NCBI RefSeq assembly: GCF_014698835.1
Contig: NZ_JACJTU010000028.1
Coordinates: 1-64,000 of the forward strand
DNA: 64,000 nucleotides
Direction of reading: 5' to 3'
From: Nostoc paludosum FACHB-159
GTDB taxonomy: Bacteria > Cyanobacteriota > Cyanobacteriia > Cyanobacteriales > Nostocaceae
In this document: in pieces, positions 35,134 to 43,839 of the stretch
Position numbering within the stretch: position 1 is the stretch's first letter
Layout of the letters: each line of letters begins with the position of its first letter
The notes under the pieces: generated by a model
The model's database searches: none
Told to the model about the DNA's origin: nothing
Seen by the model: the letters and a program-made list of their open reading frames with translations, nothing else
Translations under genes and position numbers: made by a program

Positions 35134-35941
35134 GTTGATTTGGGATTTTAAGTTTTAGATCTTATATTGAATTGCTTGGTAAAAATCTAGACAAAACCTA
35201 AAATATAATGTTTTTCTCAAGTCAATCTCAAATCCGTAAGCTACGTTCACGCAGCTTAACGCACCTTTGCCAAATAGTAAAACTCTACACAAGATATTTT
35301 GAGCTTGCCACAATCAACTGAGAACTCATCTCACCTTTAAAAGAGAATAGTATTGTATGTTGACGGTTAACAGTCATCAGTCAACCGTCAACAGTCATAC
35401 CTGATGCTTGTTTAGTTGAGCAGATTTTAATTTTTCATACAAAAGCGGATTATATTCTCAAAAAGATTCTTGCAATTTCTCAAATTCTTGCTCGCCCGCT
35501 TTGAAATAATCATCAATTAGCTCTCGGTTGGCAAGATAAAAAGTAGTAAAAATATTTGATAATTTTAAAGCAGTCTGTTGAAATAATTTTACAAAAATTA
35601 ACACTCATTTATTGCAAATTGTGTAATAGAGCGATCGCCTAGACAATTTGATTTTTAGTTTCCGATAGTAGTTACTATATCAAATATTACCTTATCCATT
35701 AGCACCACTTAATTGTATCCAAATTTTAAATTTTACTAGCCATAATTTTATTAGTGAGTTATTTTTTGTTAAAAATCTAGCCCAGTTTAATTTAACACCA
35801 AATCCTCTACTCAGTAAGTACAAATTTATTGCTAAATAATATCTCTTAAATGGGAGGTCAATTAAAGGAATTGCCGAACAAATTGTTACAAACACAGTCG
35901 AACTGACAAAAATTTGCTTTTACCTCATACCCAGGCTTGAC
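35134..35941. other. Long gene-poor stretch
   Basis: Apart from a possible 48-codon minus-strand ORF at 35458-35604, I see a GTAAGCTACGTTCACGCAGC repeat (35239-35258) and TTGACGGTTAACAGTCATCAG/CAACCGTCAACAGTCAT inverted repeat units (35357-35400). The rest is AT-rich. Confidence 0.5.
35458..35604 (-). CDS. Possible small protein, 48 aa
   Basis: A GTG at 35604 opens a frame reading MLIFVKLFQQTALKL, then FTTFYLANRELIDDYFKAGE and EFEKLQESF, ending at a TGA at 35458. The second half looks like a genuine acidic helix. No ribosome binding site or family is evident. It may be a small gene or the C-terminal relic of a larger one. Confidence 0.33.
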   Translation of the reverse strand: MLIFVKLFQQTALKLSNIFTTFYLANRELIDDYFKAGEQEFEKLQESF

Positions 35942-37090
35942 ATGACTTTACAATCTTCTCGCTCTGACAAAATTCTGGTGGTTGATGACTCTCCTGATAA
36001 TGTGTTTCTGATCAAAACTATTTTGGAAGAAGAAGGTTACACCATTAGCACCGCAGAAAATGGGATTTCGGCATTGGCACAATTGCAAGCATCTCCTTGT
36101 GACTTAGTTCTCCTAGATTTAATGATGCCAGGTATGGATGGATACGAAGTTACTAAGCATATTCGGGGAGATATGAAATTATCACAATATATTCCCATAT
36201 TGCTAATCACTGCCCACGATGCGCCTAACGTTGCCCACGGATTAGACTTGGGTGCTGATGATTTTATCCGTAAACCTGTCACAGTAGATGAATTATTAGC
36301 AAGAGTGCGATCGCTTTTGCGTTTGAAGCACAGTATGGATGAACGCGATGAAATCGCCCGCCAGCGAGAAGATTTTGTCTCCCGCCTCACCCATGACTTA
36401 CGCACTCCCTTAGTAGCAGCCGATCGCATGTTAATGCTATTTCAACAAGGCGCTTTAGGAGCATTATCACCCCAAATGCAGGAAGTAATCGCCATCATGG
36501 CTCGCAGCAATATCAACCTGCTTTCTATGGTGAATACCTTATTAGAAGTTTATCGCTTTGAAGCAGGTCGCAAAACTTTGGCATTACAGCCTGTTAATTT
36601 AGCACAGTTACTAGAAGAAGTAGCTGGAGAATTGACACCCCTTGCTCAAGACAAAAAACTGTCGCTCAATTTGGAATTAGCTGAGGAATTAAAGACAAAC
36701 ACAGTAATTGGCGATCGCTTAGAATTACATCGTCTTTTTACTAATCTTATCGGCAATGCAATCAAATTTACCGATTCTGGTTCAGTGACTATTCGCCTGA
36801 CTTCCCAAACCCAGGTTGCCAAAAATAGCGAATATCAATTTTTTTCTGGAAAATCTAATTTTCCTGACTACATTAGAATTGAGATAGCCGATACCGGCCC
36901 AGGTATTCCTCCTGAAGAACAAACCACCATATTTGAACGATTTCGCCAAGGTAGCCACAAAAGTTCTGGTAGTGGCTTAGGACTATATCTTGCTCGCCGA
37001 ATTGTTGAGGCACATCAAGGGATTATTTTGGTCAATTCCGAGTTAGGTAAAGGTAGTAAATTTATTGTACTTTTACCCCAAAAAACATAA
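35942..37090 (+). CDS. Response regulator-histidine kinase (REC-HisKA-HATPase)
   Basis: The 382-aa hybrid is arranged with the receiver first: REC (about 9-125, Asp59 in LVLLDLMMPGMDG, Lys in IRKPV), then HisKA with His151 (FVSRLTHDLRTPL) and HATPase (LIGNAIKFTDSG, IADTGPGIP, GSGLGLYLARRIV). It has no membrane segment. The REC-HK order suggests that an upstream kinase phosphorylates the receiver to control this kinase. The adjacent hybrid kinases are candidates only by proximity. Confidence 0.95.
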   Translation: MTLQSSRSDKILVVDDSPDNVFLIKTILEEEGYTISTAENGISALAQLQASPCDLVLLDLMMPGMDGYEVTKHIRGDMKLSQYIPILLITAHDAPNVAHGLDLGADDFIRKPVTVDELLARVRSLLRLKHSMDERDEIARQREDFVSRLTHDLRTPLVAADRMLMLFQQGALGALSPQMQEVIAIMARSNINLLSMVNTLLEVYRFEAGRKTLALQPVNLAQLLEEVAGELTPLAQDKKLSLNLELAEELKTNTVIGDRLELHRLFTNLIGNAIKFTDSGSVTIRLTSQTQVAKNSEYQFFSGKSNFPDYIRIEIADTGPGIPPEEQTTIFERFRQGSHKSSGSGLGLYLARRIVEAHQGIILVNSELGKGSKFIVLLPQKT

Positions 37091-37601
37091 CAAATTTAGT
37101 AATTAAACCTCGTCTCGTCTAAATTGATAACTGGAGTTGTTCAAAATAAAATAGGGAAGAATGGAGAATTTGTGAATCAATCCCAATTCTGAAAAACTAG
37201 GGTTTTCAAATTAGACGTGGTTTAGCATTTATCAATCGATTAGTATTTTAAATTGTCTTTAATACAAGTTTTTTGTAAGATAGCTGTGTAATATAGCAGT
37301 CCTAAATCATTTGTGAAAATTATATATCTCTTTCTTCTTTCTTCCCTTTGCGTCCTTTGCGTCCTTTGCGGTTCGTTTCCTTATTTATATTTTTCACGAC
37401 TCATTTAGGATTGCTATACTACAAATATATATAGGAATCCGATTTGCTTACTGAAATTATTTGTGTAGATAGGGAAGAGGCAAAAGGCAACAGGCAACAG
37501 AATTCTAGAATATTAAGTGTATTGAGTTTTTTTCAGGCAATCAAATATGAGTCCTATAGACGCAGCGATAGTATTAAATAAGTAGTTTCTAGTACAAAAC
37601 A
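37091..37601. other. Gene-free stretch with a MITE-like element
   Basis: No gene is visible. The element at 37292-37418 is the main feature. AGGCAAAAGGCAACAGGC repeats lie near 37479-37498. Confidence 0.5.
37292..37418. mobile_element. 127-bp MITE-like element with 28-bp inverted repeats
   Basis: The left arm TATAGCAGTCCTAAATCATT.. and the right arm ..TGAGTCGTGAAAA read on the complementary strand match at 24 of 28 positions. The core has CGTCCTTTGCG repeats. No coding capacity. The arms differ from those of the AGGACTTACGCA family, so this is a second element family. Confidence 0.75.
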
Positions 37602-38984
37602 ATGATTAACACTGAATTATCTAACATTAGCGAGATTATCCAACATCAGCGAGAGTTTTTTCAAACGGGCAAAACTAAAGATATAAATTTTCGCATTGAG
37701 CAACTGCAAAAACTCAAACAAGCAATTATTGAACACGAGCAACAAATAATCGAGGCATTAGAAGCAGATTTACATAAACCAGTAGTAGAGACTTATCTGA
37801 CAGAAATTGCCGTAATTAAGGAAATTGATTATGCTATCAAACACATCAAAACTTGGGCAAAGCCCAAAAAAGCACCAGTTTCCTTAGACTTTTTTTCATA
37901 TTCAGCCCGCATTTATCCAGAACCAGTGGGAGTTGTCTTAATTATTAGCCCTTGGAACTATCCATTCCAGTTAGCAATTTCACCCTTAGTAGGTGCGATC
38001 GCCGCAGGAAATTGTGCAATTATTAAACCGTCAGAAATTGCTTCCCATACTTCCGGTATTGTCGCTAAGATTATTACCAAATATTTCCAACCAGGCTATA
38101 TTGCAGTAGTTGAAGGAGGCGTAGAAACTAGTCAAAAACTACTAGCAGAAAAATTTGACCATATCTTTTTTACTGGTGGCACAGCCGTCGGCAAAATTGT
38201 CATGGAAGCAGCGGCAAAACATCTGACACCAGTTACTTTAGAATTGGGCGGCAAAAGTCCTTGTATAGTCGATACTGACATTAATCTTGAACATACTGCC
38301 AGACGAATTACTTGGGGAAAATTTATTAATGCTGGACAAACTTGTATTGCTCCTGACTATCTTTTAGTAGATAAAAACATCAAAAAAGATTTAATAGATG
38401 GTCTAGAAAAAACCCTAAAAGAATTTTATGGCGACAATCCGGCAAATAGCCCTGATTATGCCAGGATTATTAGTCAAAAACACTTTGACAAATTGGTTAA
38501 GTTTGTTGAAGATGGCAAAGTTATTGTTGGCGGAGAAACAAAATCTTCAGAACGTTATATTGCCCCGACAATAATTGATAACGTTTCCTTAGAAGATTCT
38601 GTAATGCAGGAAGAAATTTTTGGCCCTATTTTGCCCATCATTGAATACAGTGATATTGCAGAAGCGATCGCCTTGATTAACTCTAAACCAAAACCTCTAG
38701 CTTTATACTTATTTTCTCAAAACAAAGACCTACAAAAGCGGGTTTTACAGGAAACTTCATCAGGTGGAGTTTGTATCAACGATACAATCATGCATGTTGG
38801 AGTCCCATCTTTACCCTTTGGAGGAGTAGGAGATAGCGGTATTGGCAATTATCACGGCAAAGCTAGTTTTGACGCCTTTTCTCATGAAAAAAGCGTATTG
38901 CAAAACTCCTTCTGGCTAGATTTAAAATGGCGGTACGCTCCTTATAAGAGCAAATTGCCCTTAATCAAGAAACTTTTGGGTTAA
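37602..38984 (+). CDS. Aldehyde dehydrogenase (fatty aldehyde type)
   Basis: The 460-aa NAD(P)-dependent enzyme oxidises aldehydes to acids. Signatures: PWNYPFQLAISPLVGAIAAGN (117-137), catalytic Glu214 in LELGGKSP, nucleophile Cys248 in NAGQTCIAPDY and EEIFGPILP. The C-terminal hydrophobic-basic end and overall length fit the class 3-like enzymes of cyanobacteria that handle long-chain and apocarotenoid aldehydes. Substrate is not certain. It stands alone. Confidence 0.93.
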   Translation: MINTELSNISEIIQHQREFFQTGKTKDINFRIEQLQKLKQAIIEHEQQIIEALEADLHKPVVETYLTEIAVIKEIDYAIKHIKTWAKPKKAPVSLDFFSYSARIYPEPVGVVLIISPWNYPFQLAISPLVGAIAAGNCAIIKPSEIASHTSGIVAKIITKYFQPGYIAVVEGGVETSQKLLAEKFDHIFFTGGTAVGKIVMEAAAKHLTPVTLELGGKSPCIVDTDINLEHTARRITWGKFINAGQTCIAPDYLLVDKNIKKDLIDGLEKTLKEFYGDNPANSPDYARIISQKHFDKLVKFVEDGKVIVGGETKSSERYIAPTIIDNVSLEDSVMQEEIFGPILPIIEYSDIAEAIALINSKPKPLALYLFSQNKDLQKRVLQETSSGGVCINDTIMHVGVPSLPFGGVGDSGIGNYHGKASFDAFSHEKSVLQNSFWLDLKWRYAPYKSKLPLIKKLLG

Positions 38985-39112
38985 AAGTTATGAGTTAAAA
39001 GTTAGGAGTTAAAAGTTGGGAGTGAGGAGTTAAAACTGAAGAATTATGAGTAATGAGTTATGACTTTAAGAAAGTTGTTAGTTAAAAATTTCTAACTCCT
39101 AACTCCTAACTC
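38985..39112. repeat. AGTTAAA/TTAGGAG short repeats between convergent genes
   Basis: TTAAAAGTTAGGAGTT-type units face TAACTCCTAACTC units at 39092-39112, forming an imperfect hairpin between the convergent aldehyde dehydrogenase and molybdopterin genes. It could act as a two-way transcription end. Confidence 0.6.
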
Positions 39113-39718
39113 TTAAAACCCAAATGCGTTGCTATAACGCTCCTCTTTCCAAGGTTCTCCACGGCGGTGGTAGCCATTGCGTTCCCAAAAACCGAGTTCT
39201 TCACTAGGTAAAAACTCTAAACCATTAATCCACTTAGCACTTTTCCAAGCGTAGAGGTGAGGAACCACTAGGCGCATTGGGCCACCATGTTCAACTGGAA
39301 GATCTTCACCAAAAACTTTAAAGGCAAAGAAGTTTTCTTCCCGCATAAAGTCTTCCATAGAAATATTAGTAGTGTAGCCGCCATAGCAGTGTTCCATAAT
39401 GTGGGCTACTTTAGGGTCTACCTCAATTAGACCCATAAAATCTGTTACTTTAATACCAGTCCATTTGACATCGAGTTTAGACCAGCGCGTTACACAGTGG
39501 AAATCCGCTGTGAATTCATGTTGAGGTAGCGCCATAAAATCTGACCAATTAAAAGTAGCTGGTTTCGCTAAACCCCAAACCCGAAATTGCCATTCTTCAA
39601 TGCTAACTTGGGGAGTTGCACCGTAAGTTAATACAGGGAAACCTTTGGCTAAATGTTGACCTGGAGGAACACGTTGGTCGTCTTCTTTTCCCGGCTTCTG
39701 AAAGAATTTTCCTAACAT
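39113..39718 (-). CDS. Sulfite oxidase-like molybdopterin oxidoreductase
   Basis: The 201-aa protein is a compact member of the sulfite oxidase/MsrP catalytic domain family. The Mo-ligating Cys is C75 in ADFHCVTRWSKLDVKWTG. The blocks EHGGPMRLVVPHLYAWKSAKW and GYTTNISMEDF are typical. There is no Tat signal, heme domain or dimerisation domain, so it is probably a cytosolic enzyme. Substrate unknown. Confidence 0.9.
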   Translation of the reverse strand: MLGKFFQKPGKEDDQRVPPGQHLAKGFPVLTYGATPQVSIEEWQFRVWGLAKPATFNWSDFMALPQHEFTADFHCVTRWSKLDVKWTGIKVTDFMGLIEVDPKVAHIMEHCYGGYTTNISMEDFMREENFFAFKVFGEDLPVEHGGPMRLVVPHLYAWKSAKWINGLEFLPSEELGFWERNGYHRRGEPWKEERYSNAFGF

Positions 39719-40315
39719 AATGGGAGAAAAATAAGTTTTCTCAAAATCAAAATATTTGCAAACTTTTGTGCTGAATTGCTAACAGCGCCAGATACTTTAC
39801 CCTTGAATATGATTAGGGTAAAACACATTTAAATTTCGTAGTTACTTTATCTGGTTGTCTTTTATTATTTGTCATTTGCCATTTGTCCTCTCTTATCAAG
39901 TTCTTTACCTGGGGAATAAGGGAGCTAGAGGATTGGGGAGACGGCGAATAGCTACTCTATTGACACAACCCGACGCACCCTAAGGAATATTGCTAGAGAC
40001 TTGGCAGTTTCTCGTTCGTTATTTGCAAATGAGCGATGACCAATAACTAATGACAGTCCTAACCAGAGAATGTATAACTTGGAAGCACATTAGCTTACTT
40101 AATCATTACTGATAAATGATAGGTAATGGGTAATGGATGTTCCCAATTACTCACTACCAATTTTCTAGATCTAATAAGCTTGTGTAGAGTATCTATAATT
40201 CATTTTCCAATCAGGAAAGCTAAGAAAAAGCATTTATCCATTAATGATAAATTTGATCTGTGACTTTTGCCAATCAAATCTATCGATGCCGTTCATGCTT
40301 TTCCTGACTGGAAAA
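39719..40315. other. Gene-free stretch
   Basis: No gene is visible. Short repeats (TTATTTGTCATTTGCCATT, TAATGACAGTCC) and the inverted repeat pair 40203-40220/40297-40315 are the only structures. Confidence 0.5.
40203..40315. repeat. Long-range inverted repeat 3' of rpmF
   Basis: TTTTCCAATCAGGAAAGC (40203-40220) pairs with GCTTTTCCTGACTGGAAAA (40297-40315) with one mismatch and one bulge. The arms bracket about 76 bp. The right arm ends at the rpmF stop. It may be a small mobile element or the 3' processing/termination site of rpmF. Confidence 0.6.
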
Positions 40316-40489
40316 TTATGATTCTTCTTCCTCTTCTTCAGCAGATGGATATACAAATGTAGAACGTCCGGTCAAAATAGACTTGCCCAGAGAGAGAGCT
40401 TTCTGAGCTTGGATGGCAGCTTTGTGCCTCCAAGTAGCTCGGCGTTTATCTCGTTTTGATTTGGAAGTTTTCTTCTTAGGAACAGCCAT
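40316..40489 (-). CDS. rpmF: 50S ribosomal protein L32
   Basis: 57 aa from the ATG at 40489: MAVPKKKTSKSKRDKRRATW, then HKAAIQAQKALSLGKSILTG and an acidic EEEEEES tail. The N-terminal basic motif is characteristic of L32, and the acidic tail is typical in cyanobacteria. Upstream in-frame codons to 40516 are not needed. It is a component of the large ribosomal subunit. Confidence 0.95.
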   Translation of the reverse strand: MAVPKKKTSKSKRDKRRATWRHKAAIQAQKALSLGKSILTGRSTFVYPSAEEEEEES

Positions 40490-40578
40490 GTCAGCAGATA
40501 TCGTGATTTTTGACAACCTTCTTATTTTAGGCCATTCACTGACGCCAAGGACGCCAATTTAGCCAAGAATTAAGTAAA

Positions 40579-40636
40579 GGCATTGGGCATTGGGCATGGG
40601 GCATTGGGCATGGGGTATGGGGCATGGGGCATGGAG
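40579..40636. repeat. GGGCATTGGGCATGG tandem repeats
   Basis: Seven or eight TGGGCAT/GGGGCAT heptamer variants lie between rpmF and the 148-aa gene, as at 6221-6280. Confidence 0.85.
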
Positions 40637-40697
40637 AGTGCCGAGTTAAGAGTTAGGAATTATCCCCTCTGCCCCCCTGCCTCCTTCATCCCCCTCA

Positions 40698-41144
40698 TCA
40701 TTTTTCAAAGAATAGTAGCGATCGCGCGGTTTTGAAGTAAGTTGCCCAATTTTGAGCGTCGGGACGGTTGCGCCATTCTGGACGACTAACTTCTAATGTT
40801 AGGACTGGTGCGATCGCTCCATAACTTTGTACGGAGATAATTATTGAAACATCTGTCACTAAAATATCTTGGTCAAAGCTCCGCTGAGCAGCTGCTCTCG
40901 CGGCCGCTTCTGCTCGTCGCAGAATGGTTTCGTAGTTTTCTTCTGGCAGGCGATCGATCGCTAGGTCAACTCTAGCGGTGTAAGCTCGCACAACTTGAGG
41001 GGCGATTGCTTCGGTCAAAAACCACGTAGGAACAGTAGATATAAGCAAAAATGCTAAAGGAACTATCCGGATTTTTCTGGCAATTTGGCTAATAACTGAA
41101 AAGGAAGCGATCGATGATGGTATGTGAGCAGAAATTTGGCTCAT
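40698..41144 (-). CDS. Conserved cyanobacterial membrane-anchored protein, 148 aa
   Basis: An N-terminal hydrophobic segment (about residues 27-45, IVPLAFLLISTVPTWFLTEA) is followed by a helical Ala/Arg-rich part (TILRRAEAAARAAAQRSFDQ) and a C-terminal domain ending in PEWRNRPDAQNWATYFKTA. It is probably exported or anchored. I know such proteins from cyanobacterial genomes but not their role. It is divergent from the caspase-like gene. Confidence 0.7.
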   Translation of the reverse strand: MSQISAHIPSSIASFSVISQIARKIRIVPLAFLLISTVPTWFLTEAIAPQVVRAYTARVDLAIDRLPEENYETILRRAEAAARAAAQRSFDQDILVTDVSIIISVQSYGAIAPVLTLEVSRPEWRNRPDAQNWATYFKTARSLLFFEK

Positions 41145-41345
41145 GACCTTATAGCTCCTGAATAACGATTTGTAAATTGAAATTAGGTGAAAGTATTTTC
41201 CGGTCAGCTAACGTAATAAAAATTACATTTTATCCTAAGATTCGATGAGAATCACCTAGACTAGAAAACATCAGGTTAGCTTTGTTTTTTAGACAAAGCC
41301 AACCGCAATTTTCAGACGAGCAAACAATAACCGACAAAGAGCGGG

Positions 41346-43229
41346 ATGGCAAATTACTGGGCGATCGCTATTGGCATCAATCAATATCAGTTATTTCAAC
41401 CTTTAAGTTGTGCCCAAGCAGATGCTGAGGCATTAAAGGATATTTTGGTGACAGAGGCAGGTTTTGTCCCCGAACATTGCCTGCTAATGACGGATACCTC
41501 ACCACTAATCAAAGATAGATCCACCTATCCGACTAAAGAAAATATTTTATTGCTGCTTGAGGATTTGGCCGCGACATGTTGGCAACCACAAGACTATCTA
41601 TGGTTATTTTTTAGTGGTTATGGAGTCAACTACAAAGGCAAAGATTACTTAATGCCAGCGGAGGGTAACCCCGAACTTGTGCCAGAGACAGGCATAGAAT
41701 TGCGATCGCTAATGCAAAGTCTCCAACTAGCTGAGTTGAATGTCTTGCTACTGCTTGATATTAACCGTGCTTTTGGCACCCAAGCAGATGCTCCCGTTGG
41801 TGAAGAAACCATAGAACTAGCTCAAGAATTAGAACTTGCCACAATTTTTTCTTGTCAACCAGAGCAGTTTTCCCACGAGAGTAGCGAACTAGGGCACGGA
41901 TTTTTTACAGCAGCATTGTTAGAAGCTTTGCGTTCTGGTAATGGCAACAACTTGGCAGATTTAGAAAGTTACCTGAGTCTTCTGGTGCCCAAATTATGCC
42001 AGCACCACTGGCGTCCCATCCAAAACCCTGCCATTATCATCCCATCAAAACCGCAAGTAATCTTACCAAAATTGGCAATAGGAAGCGATTTGGAATCAGA
42101 AGCGGTGATTTATCCAGAAGAATCCTTTGCCATTGCCCTTGCAGCTCCTCCCCTGGACGATTACTCTCGAAATCAGGGCAGATGGGGAGAAACAACTATT
42201 AACTCCAAAGTCCAAAAGTCTAATCGCAAACAAATCCAGCAGTCGGCTGCTGGCTTGGTTTCCCAGTCGCAAGGAAACACAAATCCACCACCAGAAACTT
42301 CCATAGGAATGAACGCGAGGGGAAGATTTATCCCTGACTCCTCCCAAGCCCACGTCTCTCAATTCCCACAAAATCATTCAAACACGCCTTTGTGGAAACA
42401 GTTTATTTTATGGGGTGGAGGCAGTTTGGTAGTAGCAGGTTTAATGGCGGTACTTTTTCTGCGTAATCAAGAAACTTTTAGAATTAAAGAAATATCAAGC
42501 AGATCGCCCAATGCTACTGCCAGTAGTCCCCAGGCTTTCCAGAATTTACCAAATGACCCCTCGATAATTAGAACCAGCCAACCAGTTAGACCAAAAAATC
42601 AATCTAGCGCCCAAACAGCCTTGAGTTCCGAGTCGCAAAAGCGCAATCAAGCAGTATTAGACTTGGCGAAAATGTCGCTCCAAGAAACTCAGGCTAGCGA
42701 TTTGAGCTTAGCGATCGCTACAGCCAGGAGAATTAAACCTGGTGAGCCATTGTACGAGCAAGCTCAGGAAAATATTAAGATTTGGAGCCGGATGATTTTA
42801 GATTTAGCAGAAGGTCGTGCCAAGCAAAGACAGTATGCTAGCGCTATTGCTGCGGCTCGATTAATCACCAAAAACGAGCCGCTTTATGCTAAAGCACAAG
42901 CGGCAATTAATTTATGGCGGCTAGAAGGCAAGCAATATGTCAGTAACACAACTCTTTTAGATGCAGCTAACGCCTTAATTCAGCCCGGACAAGCCTCTAC
43001 TTACAATCGGGCGATCGAAGTTGCGAAAAAAGTACCACCAGGTCAACCAGGCTTCGATACCGCCCAAAAATCAATCGATAAATGGAGTGAGAAAATTTTA
43101 GATCTCGCCAAGCGTCGCGCCGCCCAAGGAGAACTCAATGCTGCAATTGAAACTGCTACTTTAGTACCAGAGGAGACAGCTTCTTACGAAGATGCTCAGG
43201 ATGCTATCCAAAAATGGCGAAAAAAATAA
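41346..43229 (+). CDS. Caspase-fold (orthocaspase-like) membrane protein lacking the catalytic dyad
   Basis: 627 aa. The N-terminal peptidase C14 (caspase) domain spans about 3-235 (WAIAIGINQY, ADAEALKDIL, YLWLFFSGYG). The catalytic His of the usual FFSGHG is Tyr92, and the catalytic Cys of the usual LDSCHSG is replaced in LDINRAFG (Asn140). It should therefore be proteolytically inactive. A Ser/Gln/Asn-rich linker, a transmembrane helix (about 353-373) and a C-terminal region of four 45-50-residue repeats (LDLA..A...AIATA..I....P.Y..AQ..I..W) follow. Such pseudo-variants of orthocaspases are known in cyanobacteria. The repeats probably bind partners. Confidence 0.9.
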   Translation: MANYWAIAIGINQYQLFQPLSCAQADAEALKDILVTEAGFVPEHCLLMTDTSPLIKDRSTYPTKENILLLLEDLAATCWQPQDYLWLFFSGYGVNYKGKDYLMPAEGNPELVPETGIELRSLMQSLQLAELNVLLLLDINRAFGTQADAPVGEETIELAQELELATIFSCQPEQFSHESSELGHGFFTAALLEALRSGNGNNLADLESYLSLLVPKLCQHHWRPIQNPAIIIPSKPQVILPKLAIGSDLESEAVIYPEESFAIALAAPPLDDYSRNQGRWGETTINSKVQKSNRKQIQQSAAGLVSQSQGNTNPPPETSIGMNARGRFIPDSSQAHVSQFPQNHSNTPLWKQFILWGGGSLVVAGLMAVLFLRNQETFRIKEISSRSPNATASSPQAFQNLPNDPSIIRTSQPVRPKNQSSAQTALSSESQKRNQAVLDLAKMSLQETQASDLSLAIATARRIKPGEPLYEQAQENIKIWSRMILDLAEGRAKQRQYASAIAAARLITKNEPLYAKAQAAINLWRLEGKQYVSNTTLLDAANALIQPGQASTYNRAIEVAKKVPPGQPGFDTAQKSIDKWSEKILDLAKRRAAQGELNAAIETATLVPEETASYEDAQDAIQKWRKK

Positions 43230-43231
43230 TT

Positions 43232-43456
43232 AAAAGTTAGGAGTTAAAAGTTGGGAGTTAGGAGTTAAGAGTTAGGAGTTAGGAGTTAGGAGTTAGGAGT
43301 TAGGAGTTGGGAGTTAGGAGTTATAAGTTAAAAGTTAGGAGTTATAAGTTTTATTTTTAACTCTTCACTCCTAACTAACTCTTAACTCCTCACTCCTAAC
43401 TAATTCCTAACTCCTCACTCCTCACTCCTAACTAATTCCTAACTCCTTACTTTTAA
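43232..43456. repeat. AGTTAGG heptamer array with inverted complement
   Basis: About 110 bp of AGTTAGG/AGTTAAA units are followed directly by CCTAACT/TCCTCAC units. The two halves are complementary, so the transcript could fold into a hairpin of about 90 bp per arm. It lies between the convergent caspase-like and Mo-nitrogenase C-terminal genes. Confidence 0.9.
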
Positions 43457-43461
43457 GTTAA

Positions 43462-43839
43462 TTAACAGTACTGCGATACATCTTCGCCACACTCGTCGGC
43501 TAGATAGCACAGTGCTCGGAAACGTAAACCAACCACTTCTTCATATAAGGGGTTGAGCTTACACATGGGCGGAATGTGAAATAAGGTTTTGCCGAATAAT
43601 TTGACATCTCGCTCAAAGGGACACTGAGATGGAATCAGTTTACACAAGCGGTGAGCTAGTTGGCGATCGCGCACTTGAATGCTATCTACTCGCTGCTTTA
43701 AAGGTTGGAGAATGTTCCAGTGGGGCTTGGAAACAGGACGGCTTAGCTTGGTTCCTCGATCTTCACTAGTCTCTGATTGATTGATTGAGACCCAGCTTGC
43801 CAGAAAAATATTTTTTGTGGTATTATCAAATACCTTCAT
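43462..43839 (-). CDS. Free-standing Mo-dependent nitrogenase C-terminal domain protein
   Basis: 125 aa. Residues about 60-125 match the Mo-nitrogenase C-terminal domain family: LAHRLCKLIPSQCPFERDV, LFGKTLFHIPPMCKLNPLYEE, LRFRALCYLADECGEDVSQYC. Conserved Cys residues occur in CKLIPSQCP, MCKLN and the C-terminal LADECG..QYC. Free-standing copies are common in diazotrophic Nostocales and are not nitrogenase subunits; their role is unsettled. A GAGGA ribosome binding site lies just before the ATG. Confidence 0.88.
   Translation of the reverse strand: MKVFDNTTKNIFLASWVSINQSETSEDRGTKLSRPVSKPHWNILQPLKQRVDSIQVRDRQLAHRLCKLIPSQCPFERDVKLFGKTLFHIPPMCKLNPLYEEVVGLRFRALCYLADECGEDVSQYC

Noticed and set aside
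35692..35895. 67-codon minus-strand frame
   Set aside because: It lies in AT-rich DNA with no ribosome binding site and unconvincing composition.
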